Positions 12,501 to 25,049 of a stretch of 64,000 nt of DNA are shown here, piece by piece. A program made the position numbers and the translations under genes. Source of the stretch: Rhynchosporium graminicola (taxonomy: Eukaryota; Ascomycota; Leotiomycetes; Helotiales; Ploettnerulaceae); the NCBI GenBank assembly GCA_900074885.1, contig FJUW01000018.1, positions 441,748 through 505,747 on the forward strand, written 5' to 3'. The notes under the pieces are model-generated. The model worked only from the letters and a program-made list of their open reading frames with translations. It did no database searches and was not told the origin of the DNA. The number at the start of each line of letters is the position of its first letter. Positions within the stretch are counted from its first letter, which is position 1.

Positions 12501-15500
12501 ATTTCTTCTTGGATTGAACAGTTCGAGAGTGCACGTTCCGAGGGGGTAAACGATGATAGTCGCCGAAAGCATCTCAGCACAACGACAAGTTCAGGCGAAG
12601 ACCAAGGCCCGCCCCTGAAGCGTCTCGTACACGAGGTTTCGATGCGAAACCAAGTCATATATTTGGACCCGCCATTGGAGTTTGCTAGAGCAAGCTGGTT
12701 CTCACAGCTGCATGAATGGCTCGGAATCGTGTGTAATCTTCGAAGGGTTAAATCATCCAGATACGAGATGAGTCTATCCGATGGAAATGATACCGAACCT
12801 CGTTTCACCGATTTGCCAGGGTCATGCACTGACAGCCTTTCTCGAGTCTACACAAGTATCGAATCCAAGCTGGAAGAGATCAGTCTTTACGTCGACAAAT
12901 GGCTTCAGTATCAATCGCTTTGGGATCTTCAGGCTGAGCAGGTTTACGAATTACTTGGCGAACAGTTATCAAGGTGGCTGCAAATGCTTCAGGATATCCG
13001 GAAGGCACGCTCTACGTTCGACACGGCTGAAGTCAGTCACTCCTTTGGCCATCTATCGATCGATTATGACCAGGTCCAGACAAAGGTCAATGCCAAGTAT
13101 GATCAATGGCAACACGAAATTCTCACAAAGTTTGCTGTCCGCCTCGGCAATCGTGTTCGCGAAGTATATTCCGAAATTGAACGAGCGAGAAAGGATCTAG
13201 AAGTCCAGTCTCTCGAAGCATCTTCCACTGCTCAAGCTGTACAATTCATCACAATTGTACAAACTTGCAAGCGTAAAGTCAAGGCTTGGGGTCCAGAGGT
13301 GGAAACCTTCAGACAAGGTCAAACAACTTTGACTCGGCAGCGATATCAATTTCCTGGAGACTGGCTGTACGTTGAGCAAGTGGATTCGGAGTGGACTGCT
13401 CTGAACGAGATCCTTTCCAGAAAGGCCAAGATTGTAGAGGATCAAACAGATGGCCTACGTGCCAAGATCACAGCTGAGGATAAGGTTGTTGGAGACAAGA
13501 TCTTGGAGATTACAGGCCAGTGGAACGAGGAAAAGCCAGTTTCCGGTACTATCGCTCCAGATATCGCCTCGGCAACACTCATGTCTTTCGAATCTCGAAT
13601 CACCAAGCTCCACGAAGATTCCGAAATGGTTTCCCGCGCTAAGGAAGCATTGGATCTTCCTTCCAGTCCCGCTACAGCACTTACAGCCATTTTGGAAGAA
13701 GTTCAGGATTTCAAGTCTGTCTGGGCTGCTCTGTCAACAATCTGGAAGAGTCTCAACGAACTCCGGGAAGGTTTATGGACTTCTGTTCAGCCTCGCAAGC
13801 TTAGATCTGCTATTGATAGTCTCATCAAGATGACGAAAGAGATGCCCAGTCGCATGCGTCAATATGCTGCCTTCGAACACATCCAGAACATTCTCCGACA
13901 ATTCCTCAAGATCAATCCCATCATTGCAGATCTTAAGTCTGAGGCTGTTCGCGAGCGTCACTGGAACAAGATATACAAAGCCCTCAAGCCGGGAAAGCGC
14001 TATTCTCCAATAGCCATGACCCTCGGTGATGTCTGGGATCTACAACTTGCCGCCAGTGAAGTCGTCATCCGCGATATCATTGCTCAAGCTCAAGGCGAAA
14101 TGGCTCTTGAGGAATTCTTGAAGCAAGTTCGCGAGATCTGGACCAACTACTCATTAGATCTCGTCAACTATCAGAACAAGTGTCGACTTATCCGTGGCTG
14201 GGATGATCTCTTTGCGAAGTGCAGTGAGAATCTTAATTCGCTGCAGGCTATGAGACACTCCCCGTATTACAAGGAATTCGAAGAGGAAGCATCATCTTGG
14301 GAAGACAAACTCAATCGCGTTCACGTGCTGTTCGATGTATGGATCGATGTTCAACGCCAGTGGGTATATCTGGAAGGCGTCTTCACTGGAAATGCCGACA
14401 TCAAGCACTTACTTCCTATCGAGTCGTCCCGATTCCAAAACATCAACTCGGAATTCTTTGCTGTCATGAAGAAGGTCTACAAGCAGCCTTTTGTCCTCGA
14501 TGTCCTTAACATATCTGGAGTTCAAAAGTCTCTCGAGCGTCTCGCGGAGCTGCTGAACAAGATTCAGAAAGCTTTAGGAGAGTACTTAGAGAGAGAGCGT
14601 GTCTCATTTCCCAGATTCTACTTCGTTGGTGATGAGGATTTGCTCGAAATCATCGGTAACAGCAATGATACCTTGCGTATCGCAAAGCATTTCAAGAAGA
14701 TGTTCGCAGGTCTTTCCGGACTCATCATGGACGAGGATCATCTCATCTCAGGATTTACTTCGAAGGAAGGCGAAGAAGTGAGACTGAAGAAAGAGATTTC
14801 GTTGATCAAGACTCCAAAAATCAATGACTGGTTGGCCTTACTCGAAAATAGCATGAAGTTAACGCTTGCTGAACTACTCGCCGAGGCTGTGGAGCAATTT
14901 GAGCCGATCTTGAATTCTGATGAGATTGACCAGGAATCTTTGAGTGCATACATTTCAGTCTTCCCTAGTCAAATTGTCGTCCTTGCAACCCAAGCAGTTT
15001 GGACTTCTACCGTAGAGCAGTCACTGGAAGCAGGCGGATCTACTCTGCAACATCTGTTTGATCAAGAAGTCAAGTTACTTCGACTTCTTGCGTCAACTGT
15101 TCTTGGCGATCTTGATCCGATTATTCGCAAGAGATGTGAGCACCTCATTACCGAATGTGTCCACCAGCGCGATGTCATCGAGAAGCTCAAGAATCTCAAC
15201 GCATCAACACCAAATCATTACTTGTGGCTCCTGCAAATGCGTTATGTGTATAAACCCGAAGGCGATTGGCTCCACCGTCTGCAAATCAAGATGGCAAATG
15301 CTAATCTGAATTATGGCTTCGAATATCTTGGAGTTGCAGAGCGACTTGTACGAACTCCACTGACCGATCGATGCTTCTTGACTCTTACCCAAGCACTTTG
15401 CCAACGATTGGGTGGCTCTCCATATGGCCCTGCAGGAACTGGAAAGACTGAATCTGTCAAGGCGTTGGGTGTGCAATTAGGACGATTCACTCTTGTTTTC

Positions 15501-18500
15501 TGTTGTGATGACACCTTCGATTTCCAAGCCATGGGTCGCATCTTCTTAGGTATCTGCCAGGTTGGAGCCTGGGGTTGTTTCGATGAATTCAATCGTCTCG
15601 AGGAACGCATCTTGTCTGCTGTTTCTCAACAAGTGCAGAACATCCAGCTCGGTCTTAAGCAAGGCATGGAGGATGAGAAGTCCCAGATCGAACTGGTCGG
15701 TCGTCAATTGAGAGTTAACGCAAACACCGGTATTTTCATCACCATGAATCCTGGATATGCAGGTCGCTCCAATCTTCCAGACAATTTGAAGAAATTGTTC
15801 AGAAGCGTTGCTATGTCAAAACCCGATAAGGAACTCATTGCTGAAGTCATGCTGTACTCCCAAGGTTTCAACCAGGCCAAGCAGCTGTCGAAACAGACAG
15901 TTCCATTCTTTGACAGCTGTGCTGCGAAGCTTTCGAAGCAAGCACATTACGACTTCGGACTTCGTGCATTGAAGAGTGTGCTTGTCAGTTCTGGAGGACT
16001 CAAACGTGCTCGGTTGACAGATACTGGGGGAAACCTTGGTCCAGAAGAAGAAGTTGAGCCTCAAATCATCGTACAGAGTATACGAGAAACCATAGCGCCA
16101 AAGTTGATCAAGAGTGATGTGGAAATCATGCGATCCATAGAAGCTGATTCGTTCCCCGGCGTTCAATATGTTCCAGCTACTCTCAAGGAATTAAAGGCAG
16201 CAATTCACGCGATTGCCAACGAGAGACATCTTGTCATCAATGAAACTTGGATGACAAAAATCCTCCAGCTTTATCAGATCCAGAACATACACCATGGTGT
16301 TATGATGGTTGGAAACTCTGGCTCTGGAAAATCTGTGGCATGGAAGCTTCTGCTACAGGCTATGCAGCAAGTAGAAGGCGTGGAAGGTGTTTGCCACATT
16401 ATCGATTCTAAGGTTATGTCTAAGGAAGCATTGTACGGGAACTTGGATTCGACGACTCGGGAATGGACCGACGGTCTCTTCACAAGCATTCTGCGCAAGA
16501 TTGTAGACAATTTGCGTGGTGAAGAGGCTAAGAGACACTGGATTGTGTTCGACGGCGATGTCGATCCGGAATGGGTTGAGAATCTGAATAGTGTCCTCGA
16601 TGATAACAAATTGCTAACACTTCCGAATGGAGAACGTCTCAATCTGCCCTCCAATGTACGCATCATGTTTGAAGTTGAGACGCTCAAGTACGCAACTCTC
16701 GCAACCGTCAGTCGTTGCGGAATGGTGTGGTTCAGTGAGGATACTGTTACATCTGCCATGATGGTGTCGAATTATCTCGATACACTGCGAAGTGTGGCTT
16801 TCGAAGACCTCGATGAAGACTCTGTCGCAACTGGACAGACCGCTGCGAAGGCTCTTGCCATACAAGCACAGGTTGCAGGCCTTCTTGATTCTTTCTTGAC
16901 CACGGATGACTTCATCTTAGACGCCCTTGATCGTGCCCAAGGCTTCAATCATATCATGAAGTTCACAGTAGCTCGTGTCCTCAACACACTCTTCTCGCTC
17001 CTGAACAAAGCAGTCCGCGATGTAATCGAGTATAACAACCAGCATGTTGACTTTCCAATTGATCCAGAGCAAGTGGAATCTTTCATCGCCAAGAAGCTTC
17101 TCCTAGCACTGGTTTGGTCCTTGACCGGAGATTGTCCACTTGGAGATCGCAAGAGTTTCGGAGACTGCTTAGCTGGGCTTGCCACCTTCGGATCGCCGAT
17201 CATGGGAGACAATTCTTCACTTATTGACTACGATGTCACACTGCCAAAGGCCGAGTGGACTCCTTGGCAGAACTCGGTTCCGACCATCGAAGTAAATACC
17301 CATTCCATCACCCAGACTGATGTTGTTATTCCAACACTCGACACAGTAAGACACGAGGATGTACTTTACTCATGGCTCGCTGAGCACAAACCTCTACTTC
17401 TCTGCGGTCCGCCTGGTTCGGGGAAAACAATGACCCTCTTTAGTGCCCTTCGCAAGCTTCCAAACATGGAAGTTGTTGGACTCAATTTCTCCAGCGCAAC
17501 TACACCCGATCTTCTCATCAAGACCTTTGAGCAGTACTGTGAGTACAAGAAGACTGTCAATGGAGTTATCCTGTCCCCGACACAGATTGGGCGATGGCTG
17601 GTACTGTTCTGTGATGAGATCAATTTGCCAGCTCCCGACAAATATGGTACACAGAGAGCCATCTCATTTCTTCGACAACTTGTTGAGCAGAATGGGTTCT
17701 GGCGAACATCTGACAAAACTTGGGTTACACTTGATCGCATTCAATTTGTCGGTGCATGTAATCCTCCTACAGATGCTGGTCGAACTCCAATGGGTGCTCG
17801 ATTCTTACGCCACGCGCCTCTTGTCATGGTCGATTACCCTGGTGAACTTTCGCTGCAACAGATTTATGGTACATTCAATAGCGCAGTTCTTAAGATTATA
17901 CCATCGCTAAGAGGCTACTCTGAATCACTCACCAAAGCGATGGTTCAGTTCTACCTGGAATCTCAAAAGCGATTCACACCGAAGATTCAACCTCATTACG
18001 TCTACAGTCCTCGTGAACTGACAAGATGGGTCCGGGGTATTTACGAGGCAATCCGACCACTCGAAACACTATCCGTTGAGGGATTGGTCCGCATATGGGC
18101 TCACGAAGCACTTCGTTTGTTCCAGGATCGTCTCGTAGCAGAGGAGGAACGCAGTTGGACCAACGATGCTGTTAATCGTATCGCACTCGACTTCTTCCCA
18201 ACCATTGAGCAAGATAAGGCTCTCGGTGGCCCTATCTTGTTCTCCAACTGGCTGTCCAAAAACTACGTTCCAGTTGACCGGGAGCAATTGCGTGACTTCG
18301 TCAAGGCCAGATTAAGGACCTTCTGTGAGGAGGAAGTTGACGTTCCATTGATCTTGTTTAACGATGTGCTCGAGCACGTTCTTCGTATTGACCGTGTGTT
18401 CAGACAACCTCAAGGACATTTGATCTTGATCGGAGTCAGTGGTAGTGGAAAGACTACACTATCTCGTTTCGTTGCTTGGATGAATGGGCTCAAGGTTTTC

Positions 18501-21500
18501 CAAATCAAGGTTCATGGAAGATATTCCGCAGAAGATTTCGACGACGATCTTCGAGATGTCCTACGCCGCTCCGGCTGTAAGGGTGAGAAGATCTGCTTCA
18601 TTATGGATGAGTCTAACGTCCTTGACTCTGGTTTCTTAGAGAGGATGAACACGCTTTTGGCCAATGCTGAAGTGCCAGGTTTGTTCGAGGGCGATGAGCT
18701 CGCATCTTTAATGACTGCCTGCAAGGAAGGCGCTCAACGTCAAGGTCTACTCTTGGATTCGCAGGAAGAGTTGTACAAGTGGTTCACGGGGCAGATTGTC
18801 AAGAATCTTCACGTTGTCTTCACAATGAACCCACCTGAGGATGGCTTGTCCTCAAAGGCCGCCACTAGTCCCGCACTCTTCAATCGTTGCGTGCTGAATT
18901 GGTTTGGAGATTGGTCGGATCAGGCTCTGTTTCAAGTCGGCACAGAATTGACACAGCGCGTTGACCTCGACAGGCCTAACTTCACGGCTCCTGACAGCAT
19001 TCCTGTCGCATATCGCGATCTCGTCCTACCAGCCTCCCACCGCGCAGCAGTAGTCAACTCGATGGTGTACATTCATTACTCCCTTCATCGCTTCAATATT
19101 AAGCTTCTCAAACAGCAAAACAGAGTGACTTTCCTAACTCCTCGCCACTTCTTAGACTTTGTCGCACAATATGTCAAGCTATACAACGAGAAACGCGAAG
19201 ACCTCGAGGAACAGCAAAGACATCTTAACGTTGGTTTGGAGAAGCTGAGGGATACAGTCGATAAGGTCCGCGATCTACGTGTCAGCCTTGCAGAGAAGAA
19301 GGGTCAATTGGAGCGCAAGGATGCGGAAGCTAATGAGAAGCTGCAACGTATGGTGGCAGATCAACGAGAAGCCGAACAGCGGAAGACAACATCACTGGAG
19401 ATTCAGGTAGCATTGGAGAAGCAAGAGGCAGAGGTTGCTACCAGGAGAGACGTGGTTTTGAACGACTTGGCCAGTGCGGAGCCGGCAGTTCTTGAGGCAA
19501 AGAAGAGTGTGAGCAACATTAAACGACAACATCTTACAGAAGTACGCTCTATGGGAAACCCACCAGCCGGTGTTAAACTCGCCCTCGACTCTGTCTGTAC
19601 TCTTCTTGGCCACAAGGTAGATAGCTGGAAGACTATCCAAGGAATTATCCGCAGGGATGACTTTATCGCCAGTATTGTCACTTACGATAACGAGAAGAAC
19701 ATGACAAAAAGCCTTCGTATTAAGATGCGCAATGAGTACATTTCTAATGAAGACTTCACATACGAGAAGGTCAATCGTGCAAGTAAGGCCTGTGGCCCTC
19801 TTGTCCAGTGGGTTCAAGCTCAGGTCAACTACTCCGAGATTCTGGATCGTGTTGGTCCGCTTAGAGAAGAGGTAGGCATGTTGGAGGAGCAAGCTCTTCA
19901 GACCAAGGCCGAAGCACAGGCCGTCGAAAACACCATCAACACTCTTGAACAGAGCATTGCAACCTACAAGACTGAATACGCCGCACTGATCAGCGAGACG
20001 CAAGCCATCAAGACCGAAATGGCCCGTGTACAATTCAAGGTCGACCGAAGCGTTCGATTGCTTGACAGTCTCTCCTCTGAGCGAGTCCGTTGGGAGGAAG
20101 GTAGCAAGTCATTTGAGACCCAGATTGGCACTCTAGTAGGCGATGTTCTTGTGGCCGCTGCTTTCCTTGCATACAGTGGCCTTTACGATCAGCAGTTCCG
20201 AAAGAATATGATGGAAGATTGGTTGCATCAACTGCAGCTCTCGGGCATCAATTACAAGCAACACAACCCAATTACCGAGTATCTCTCGACTGCTGACGAG
20301 CGTCTCGGATGGCAGGAGAACTCACTACCTGTTGATGACCTTTGCACAGAGAACGCCATTATCTTGAAACGCTTCAACCGATACCCATTGATCATCGATC
20401 CTTCCGGTCGAGTCACGGAATTTTTGCAGAAGGAAAGCAATGATAGGCGTCTCACAGTCACCAGTTTCTTGGATGACTCGTTCACCAAGCAATTGGAGAG
20501 TTCCCTTCGTTTCGGAAACCCCATTCTCATTCAGGACGCAGAGTACCTTGATCCTGTGCTCAATCACGTCCTCAACAAAGAATACCAGAAGACTGGTGGT
20601 CGTGTGCTCATCCAACTTGGGAAGCAAGAAATCGATTTCTCGCCGGCTTTCAAGATCTACCTTTCTACCAGAGATCCATCGGCAACATTCGCACCAGATA
20701 TCTGCAGTCGTACCACATTTGTCAACTTCACGGTTACACAGAGCAGTCTCCAAACCCAGTCCTTGAATGAGGTGCTGAAGTCCGAGCGACCAGATGTCGA
20801 TGAGCGTAGATCCAATCTCATCAAATTACAAGGCGAATTCAAGGTCCATCTTCGACAACTCGAGAAACGCTTGCTACAAGCTCTCAACGAGTCTCGGGGC
20901 AACATTCTTGATGATGATAATGTCATTGAGACTCTCGAGACACTCAAGAAAGAGGCTGCCGAAATTTCGGTCAAGATGAGCAACACCGAGGGCGTCATGG
21001 CTGAGGTTGACGAGATCACGCTCCAATACAATATCATTGCACGATCTTGCAGTGCAGTCTTTGCCGTCCTCGAACAGCTGCATTACCTTAACCACTTCTA
21101 TCAGTTCTCCTTGCAATACTTCCTGGACATCTTCCATTCGGTGCTACATGGCAACAAGCGATTAGCCACGGAGACCAATCATAACGTACGTCGCGATATC
21201 ATCATCGAGGATTTGTTCATCACGACCTATCAGCGTACCTCGCTGGGACTACTCCAGAAGGATAGAATCACATTGGCCATGCTTTTAGCTCAAGCCGCCC
21301 CCTACAAGATGGACAAGACATTAATCGATGTCATCCTCGATGAGAGCATTCAGGGCACCGATGTCTCTACCGAATCGCACAAGAAGGACGAAATCTTGGA
21401 TGTAGCATCGAAACTTCCAGTCCTAAGAGGCAAGCTTGAAGCTGTGTCATCTGATGCTTGGGATCGATTCTTGTTCGAGGAGATAGGCGAGAACTATGTT

Positions 21501-22725
21501 CCACAAATATGGGACGCAGATGCAGAAAAACGGGACCAAGAACTCCTATCTCTGCTTCTCGTCAAGCTGTGCCGCCTCGATCGATTCGTTCCAGCTGCCG
21601 AACGCTTTGTGACTGCTGTGTTTGGCCCGGGTATATTCGATACCACTGAAGATCTAAAGGAAATTGTTGAGCAGGTATCCGCAAGCCGCCCAGTCGCTCT
21701 CTGCTCCAGCCCAGGGTTCGATGCAAGCTACAAGGTCGATAATCTGGTGGAACGATCTCGTGCTTCGTGTACCAATATCGCAATGGGTTCCAACGAAGGC
21801 CTAGCAACCGCCGACAAAGCCATCGCAAATGCAGCTGCCAACGGATCATGGGTCCTCATTAAAAACGTTCATCTTGCTCCGACATGGCTGCAGAGTCTCG
21901 AGAAGCGAATGGACTCTTTGAAGCCGCATGCCAACTTCAGACTTTTCTTGTCTATGGAATCCAGTCCGAAGATTCCTGTCAACCTTCTTAGAGCATCTCG
22001 CGTTTTGATGTACGAGCAACCAGCTGGTGTCAGAGCCAATATGAAGGACTCGATGGCTTCGCTATCTACAAGAGCTACAAAGAACCCGGTTGAGAGAACT
22101 AGGCTATACCTTCTCCTGTCATTCTTGCACGCTGTGGTTCAGGAGAGATTGAGATATGCTCCAAATCTTGGATGGAAGGGCTTCTGGGAGTTCAATGACA
22201 GTGATGTAAGTGCTCCTTTCCATATTTTTAATTAAGTTCGTTGCTAATATGTTATAGTATGAATGTTCAGCATTCATCATCGACACATGGGTTGAGACAG
22301 TCGCATTAGGTCGTACAAACGTTGCACCACAAAACCTACCATGGGAGATGATCCGAATTCTAATTACCGAAACCTACGGCGGAAAGATCGACGACGAAGG
22401 GGATTTCGCACGTCTCACACAGCTCGTCAACACGTTCCTAACTCCCGCCGCCTACGACATTGGCCACAAGCTAGTAGAAGGCGTTGCTGGCAATAGTGCC
22501 AACGGCCTCGATGGCAGCTTAGTCGTGCCCAGCGGGACTACACTCAGAGAATTCACGGAATGGATCAAGAAGCTTCCTGAGCGTGAACCACCAACGTATC
22601 TTGGTCTGCCGGCTAATGCTGAGAAGTTGTTGTTGGTTGGACAGGGTTTGAGTATGATTCAGAATTTGGGAAAGATTACGGAGTTGTTGGATGAGGGTGA
22701 GCAGCTTATGACTGAGGCCTCATGA
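9567..22725 (+). CDS. Cytoplasmic dynein heavy chain (dynein-1)
   Basis: Three exons: 9567-9855, 9907-22205 and 22258-22725, encoding about 4,351 residues, normal for cytoplasmic dynein-1. N-terminal tail and linker occupy about residues 1-1900. Four Walker A loops are seen: AAA1 GPAGTGKT (about 1937), AAA2 GNSGSGKS (about 2230), AAA3 GPPGSGKT (about 2596) and AAA4 GVSGSGKT (about 2938). A coiled-coil stalk from about 3190 flanks the microtubule-binding domain (about 3310-3410), and AAA5, AAA6 and the C-terminal domain follow. It is the ATP-driven minus-end microtubule motor for nuclear migration, endosome motility and spindle positioning; A. nidulans nudA and N. crassa ro-1 are the known homologues. 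The ATG at 9567 is chosen because it directly precedes family-like sequence; an upstream in-frame open stretch lacks conservation features. The 12.3-kb middle exon is uninterrupted. Confidence 0.97.
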
Positions 22726-25049
22726 TTGAGTGGTTGGGAATGGAATTGAGAGGGAGGAGGATTTGATTTGTATATATAAGGACTTCTTTTCCTGTATATC
22801 AGAAATTAGGGAGGGGGCGTGCTAGGCTTATCCAATGGATTAATCATGCGCTGATTAGCTTGCTTTCATTCTTGCATGGATTTGTTATGGGTGGGCTGTA
22901 TTGATTCGAGAAGCAGGGAAAGAGAGGAATCTGGTAACGAATCGTTCATTGTTGTTATTATACCCACAGTCTTGCTTTGCGTCGCTCTGCATAGAAACTT
23001 CAGATTGGAGCCTTTTTTTCTTTTGTGGGAATATTTGTTGTATAGGTGGCTTGATTGAATGCACTTGCTTTATGAACTGAGTATGCGAAACTGACGCCTC
23101 CTTTGAGTTAACCAGTGTATGTTGTGGTGGTATGCTCTGCCTTCCTAAGCAGGCGAATTAACTATCTACTTACAGTCTTTACAATCGATCGTAGGGATTC
23201 ACCCAGATGCTCGCTTTTCTCAACAACCCTTTCTTTCGGTAGATCAATCAAAAGATACAAGTTAATAGAAACCTCCAACCCCTTTGAGTCCACTATCAGT
23301 CACAATGATGAATAGGCATGTTTGCCAAGCACGCTTGTGTCTCTCGTTCATAAGGAACATGTAGGATAATGCCGTTATTATATTCTGGTCAAGAACTTTG
23401 TGAATCGAGCATGCGCATACAAGTGGCTGAAACATGTGTGCCTTTGGGCGAGGCAGGTCTGATCTAAAATTAAAGAGCACATCTTTCACCCATGAGACGG
23501 GTGCCTGTAAGGAGACTTTTATCTAGTGATAAGGTCTGGATATAGAGGAGTTGGAAGGCTTCCTAGCCAGGAAGACAAAATCCAGGTTTCATGCAATCTG
23601 ACAGTTGGGTGGCATCGATGGCCTATACAATTCCACGTCTCAAGGAGCTTTCGATGGATTTTAGTAATATCTGGTGGCCGCCTCGTAACCCATGAAGTGA
23701 TGCCAGTCCCCTTTTCGGTTTTACTTAAAGGACATGCTAGCGAAGAGGAAAGAGCAGATCCGAAATCGGATGCACGCCTTCACACATCCTAAAAGCCAAT
23801 TTGTTCCTGGTGTTTCTCAACATTGAACAGGCAGCTGACATGATTTGACGTAAGGATGATTATGTATATGCCTCTCAACTTCCTGCCAGGCTTGGTGTAG
23901 ATTAGCTACAGTGTTTCAAATTCACAGTCATGGTTTCGCACGATCGATCCTTGGAAGCGGGTATCACCCGCTTGATGTTGAGTTGACAGTATATCCATAC
24001 GTAGCAGAGGCATCTGCGGAGCATCGCCTTCTTGAACAGATACACTAACACAGTAAGTCAAGTTTCTGTCGGGAATTTGGACGTTGTGTGAGAAACCAGA
24101 TACTACAGGAGCGTAATATCGAATATCATTCCAAACTATTCCATATCCGCTCTCCTCGAAGGTTTGGCGGGGAAATAGTCTTGTCGCGATAGTTCTCTGG
24201 GTGTACTCATCGAAGCTATAGCAATTTGGTGGGTTCTTGTACCTCTGAATTTCGAGGCACACAATGGCATTCATATTCATGTCTTCCGCGTCGTCCAGGG
24301 AGATGTTGATTGATTGATGTTGCCAGACAGAACTAGATCGAGGAGGTCAAGGGGGGCGGAGGAAGTTGCCTTGGATGATCTCAATGACTTTTCGGAGTCA
24401 CTTCCTGAAATTCGAGCCTATGATCCGACGGGAAATAAATGGAGCTATCAAAGGAAGTGGAGCCAGGAATACTCGCGACGAGGTAAAAGCTGATCACTGA
24501 CTGTTCGATAAAATCATCGCCGTCCCCTCCGCTTCAGCCAATGTTAAGCGGCGAACGCCAGAAAGTCTTCCGCCTATCAGAAAACTGTCACCCTTCTCAA
24601 AGGCAAACCATTTAGATGCATTAATGCACAAAAAATTAAACACTAAGCTGACTTGTAAACAGTCGGCAAAAGCCAAAACTCAATAACCCTGAGCTCGCCT
24701 CGGTGGATTTGGGTAGCGTCTAATGTTAGAATCAAGGTGCCATATGAAATCAGATCTGGATGGCTAGATGGACACAGATACATGGGCACTATTTCTCCAG
24801 ATCGGGACCAGAAAATGATGCAATCATCGCTCAGCTAACCACCATCAGCTAGCTCACAGATCTCGCACCTCTCAGTCATACGGTACATACAGGAAGCTTT
24901 GACACGTCGATTGCTAGCCAGCCGACTCGTTGACTTGCACCACATACGCAGATTCCATTGCTTCTTTCCGTTTGAAACACCTGATCTGAAACATCATCCG
25001 GATAACTCATTGATTACCCCAGCCTGCTTGGCTACTCAAGTGTACATAC
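22726..25049. other. Intergenic dynein - beta-adaptin
   Basis: 2.3 kb between convergent genes, so it holds two 3' UTRs. One 124-codon minus-strand frame is listed separately. The rest shows nothing beyond short overlapping frames. Confidence 0.5.
23906..24280 (-). CDS. Hypothetical protein, unknown
   Basis: 124-codon frame with mixed, protein-like composition (four Cys, balanced charge) and no signal peptide, membrane segment or known domain. It sits in a convergent 3' region where a real gene is less expected. It could be an exon of an unrecognised gene or chance. Confidence 0.25.
   Translation of the reverse strand: MNMNAIVCLEIQRYKNPPNCYSFDEYTQRTIATRLFPRQTFEESGYGIVWNDIRYYAPVVSGFSHNVQIPDRNLTYCVSVSVQEGDAPQMPLLRMDILSTQHQAGDTRFQGSIVRNHDCEFETL

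Noticed and set aside
19392..20033. 213-codon minus-strand ORF within the dynein gene
   Set aside because: Antisense to the conserved stalk and microtubule-binding domain; no independent support.
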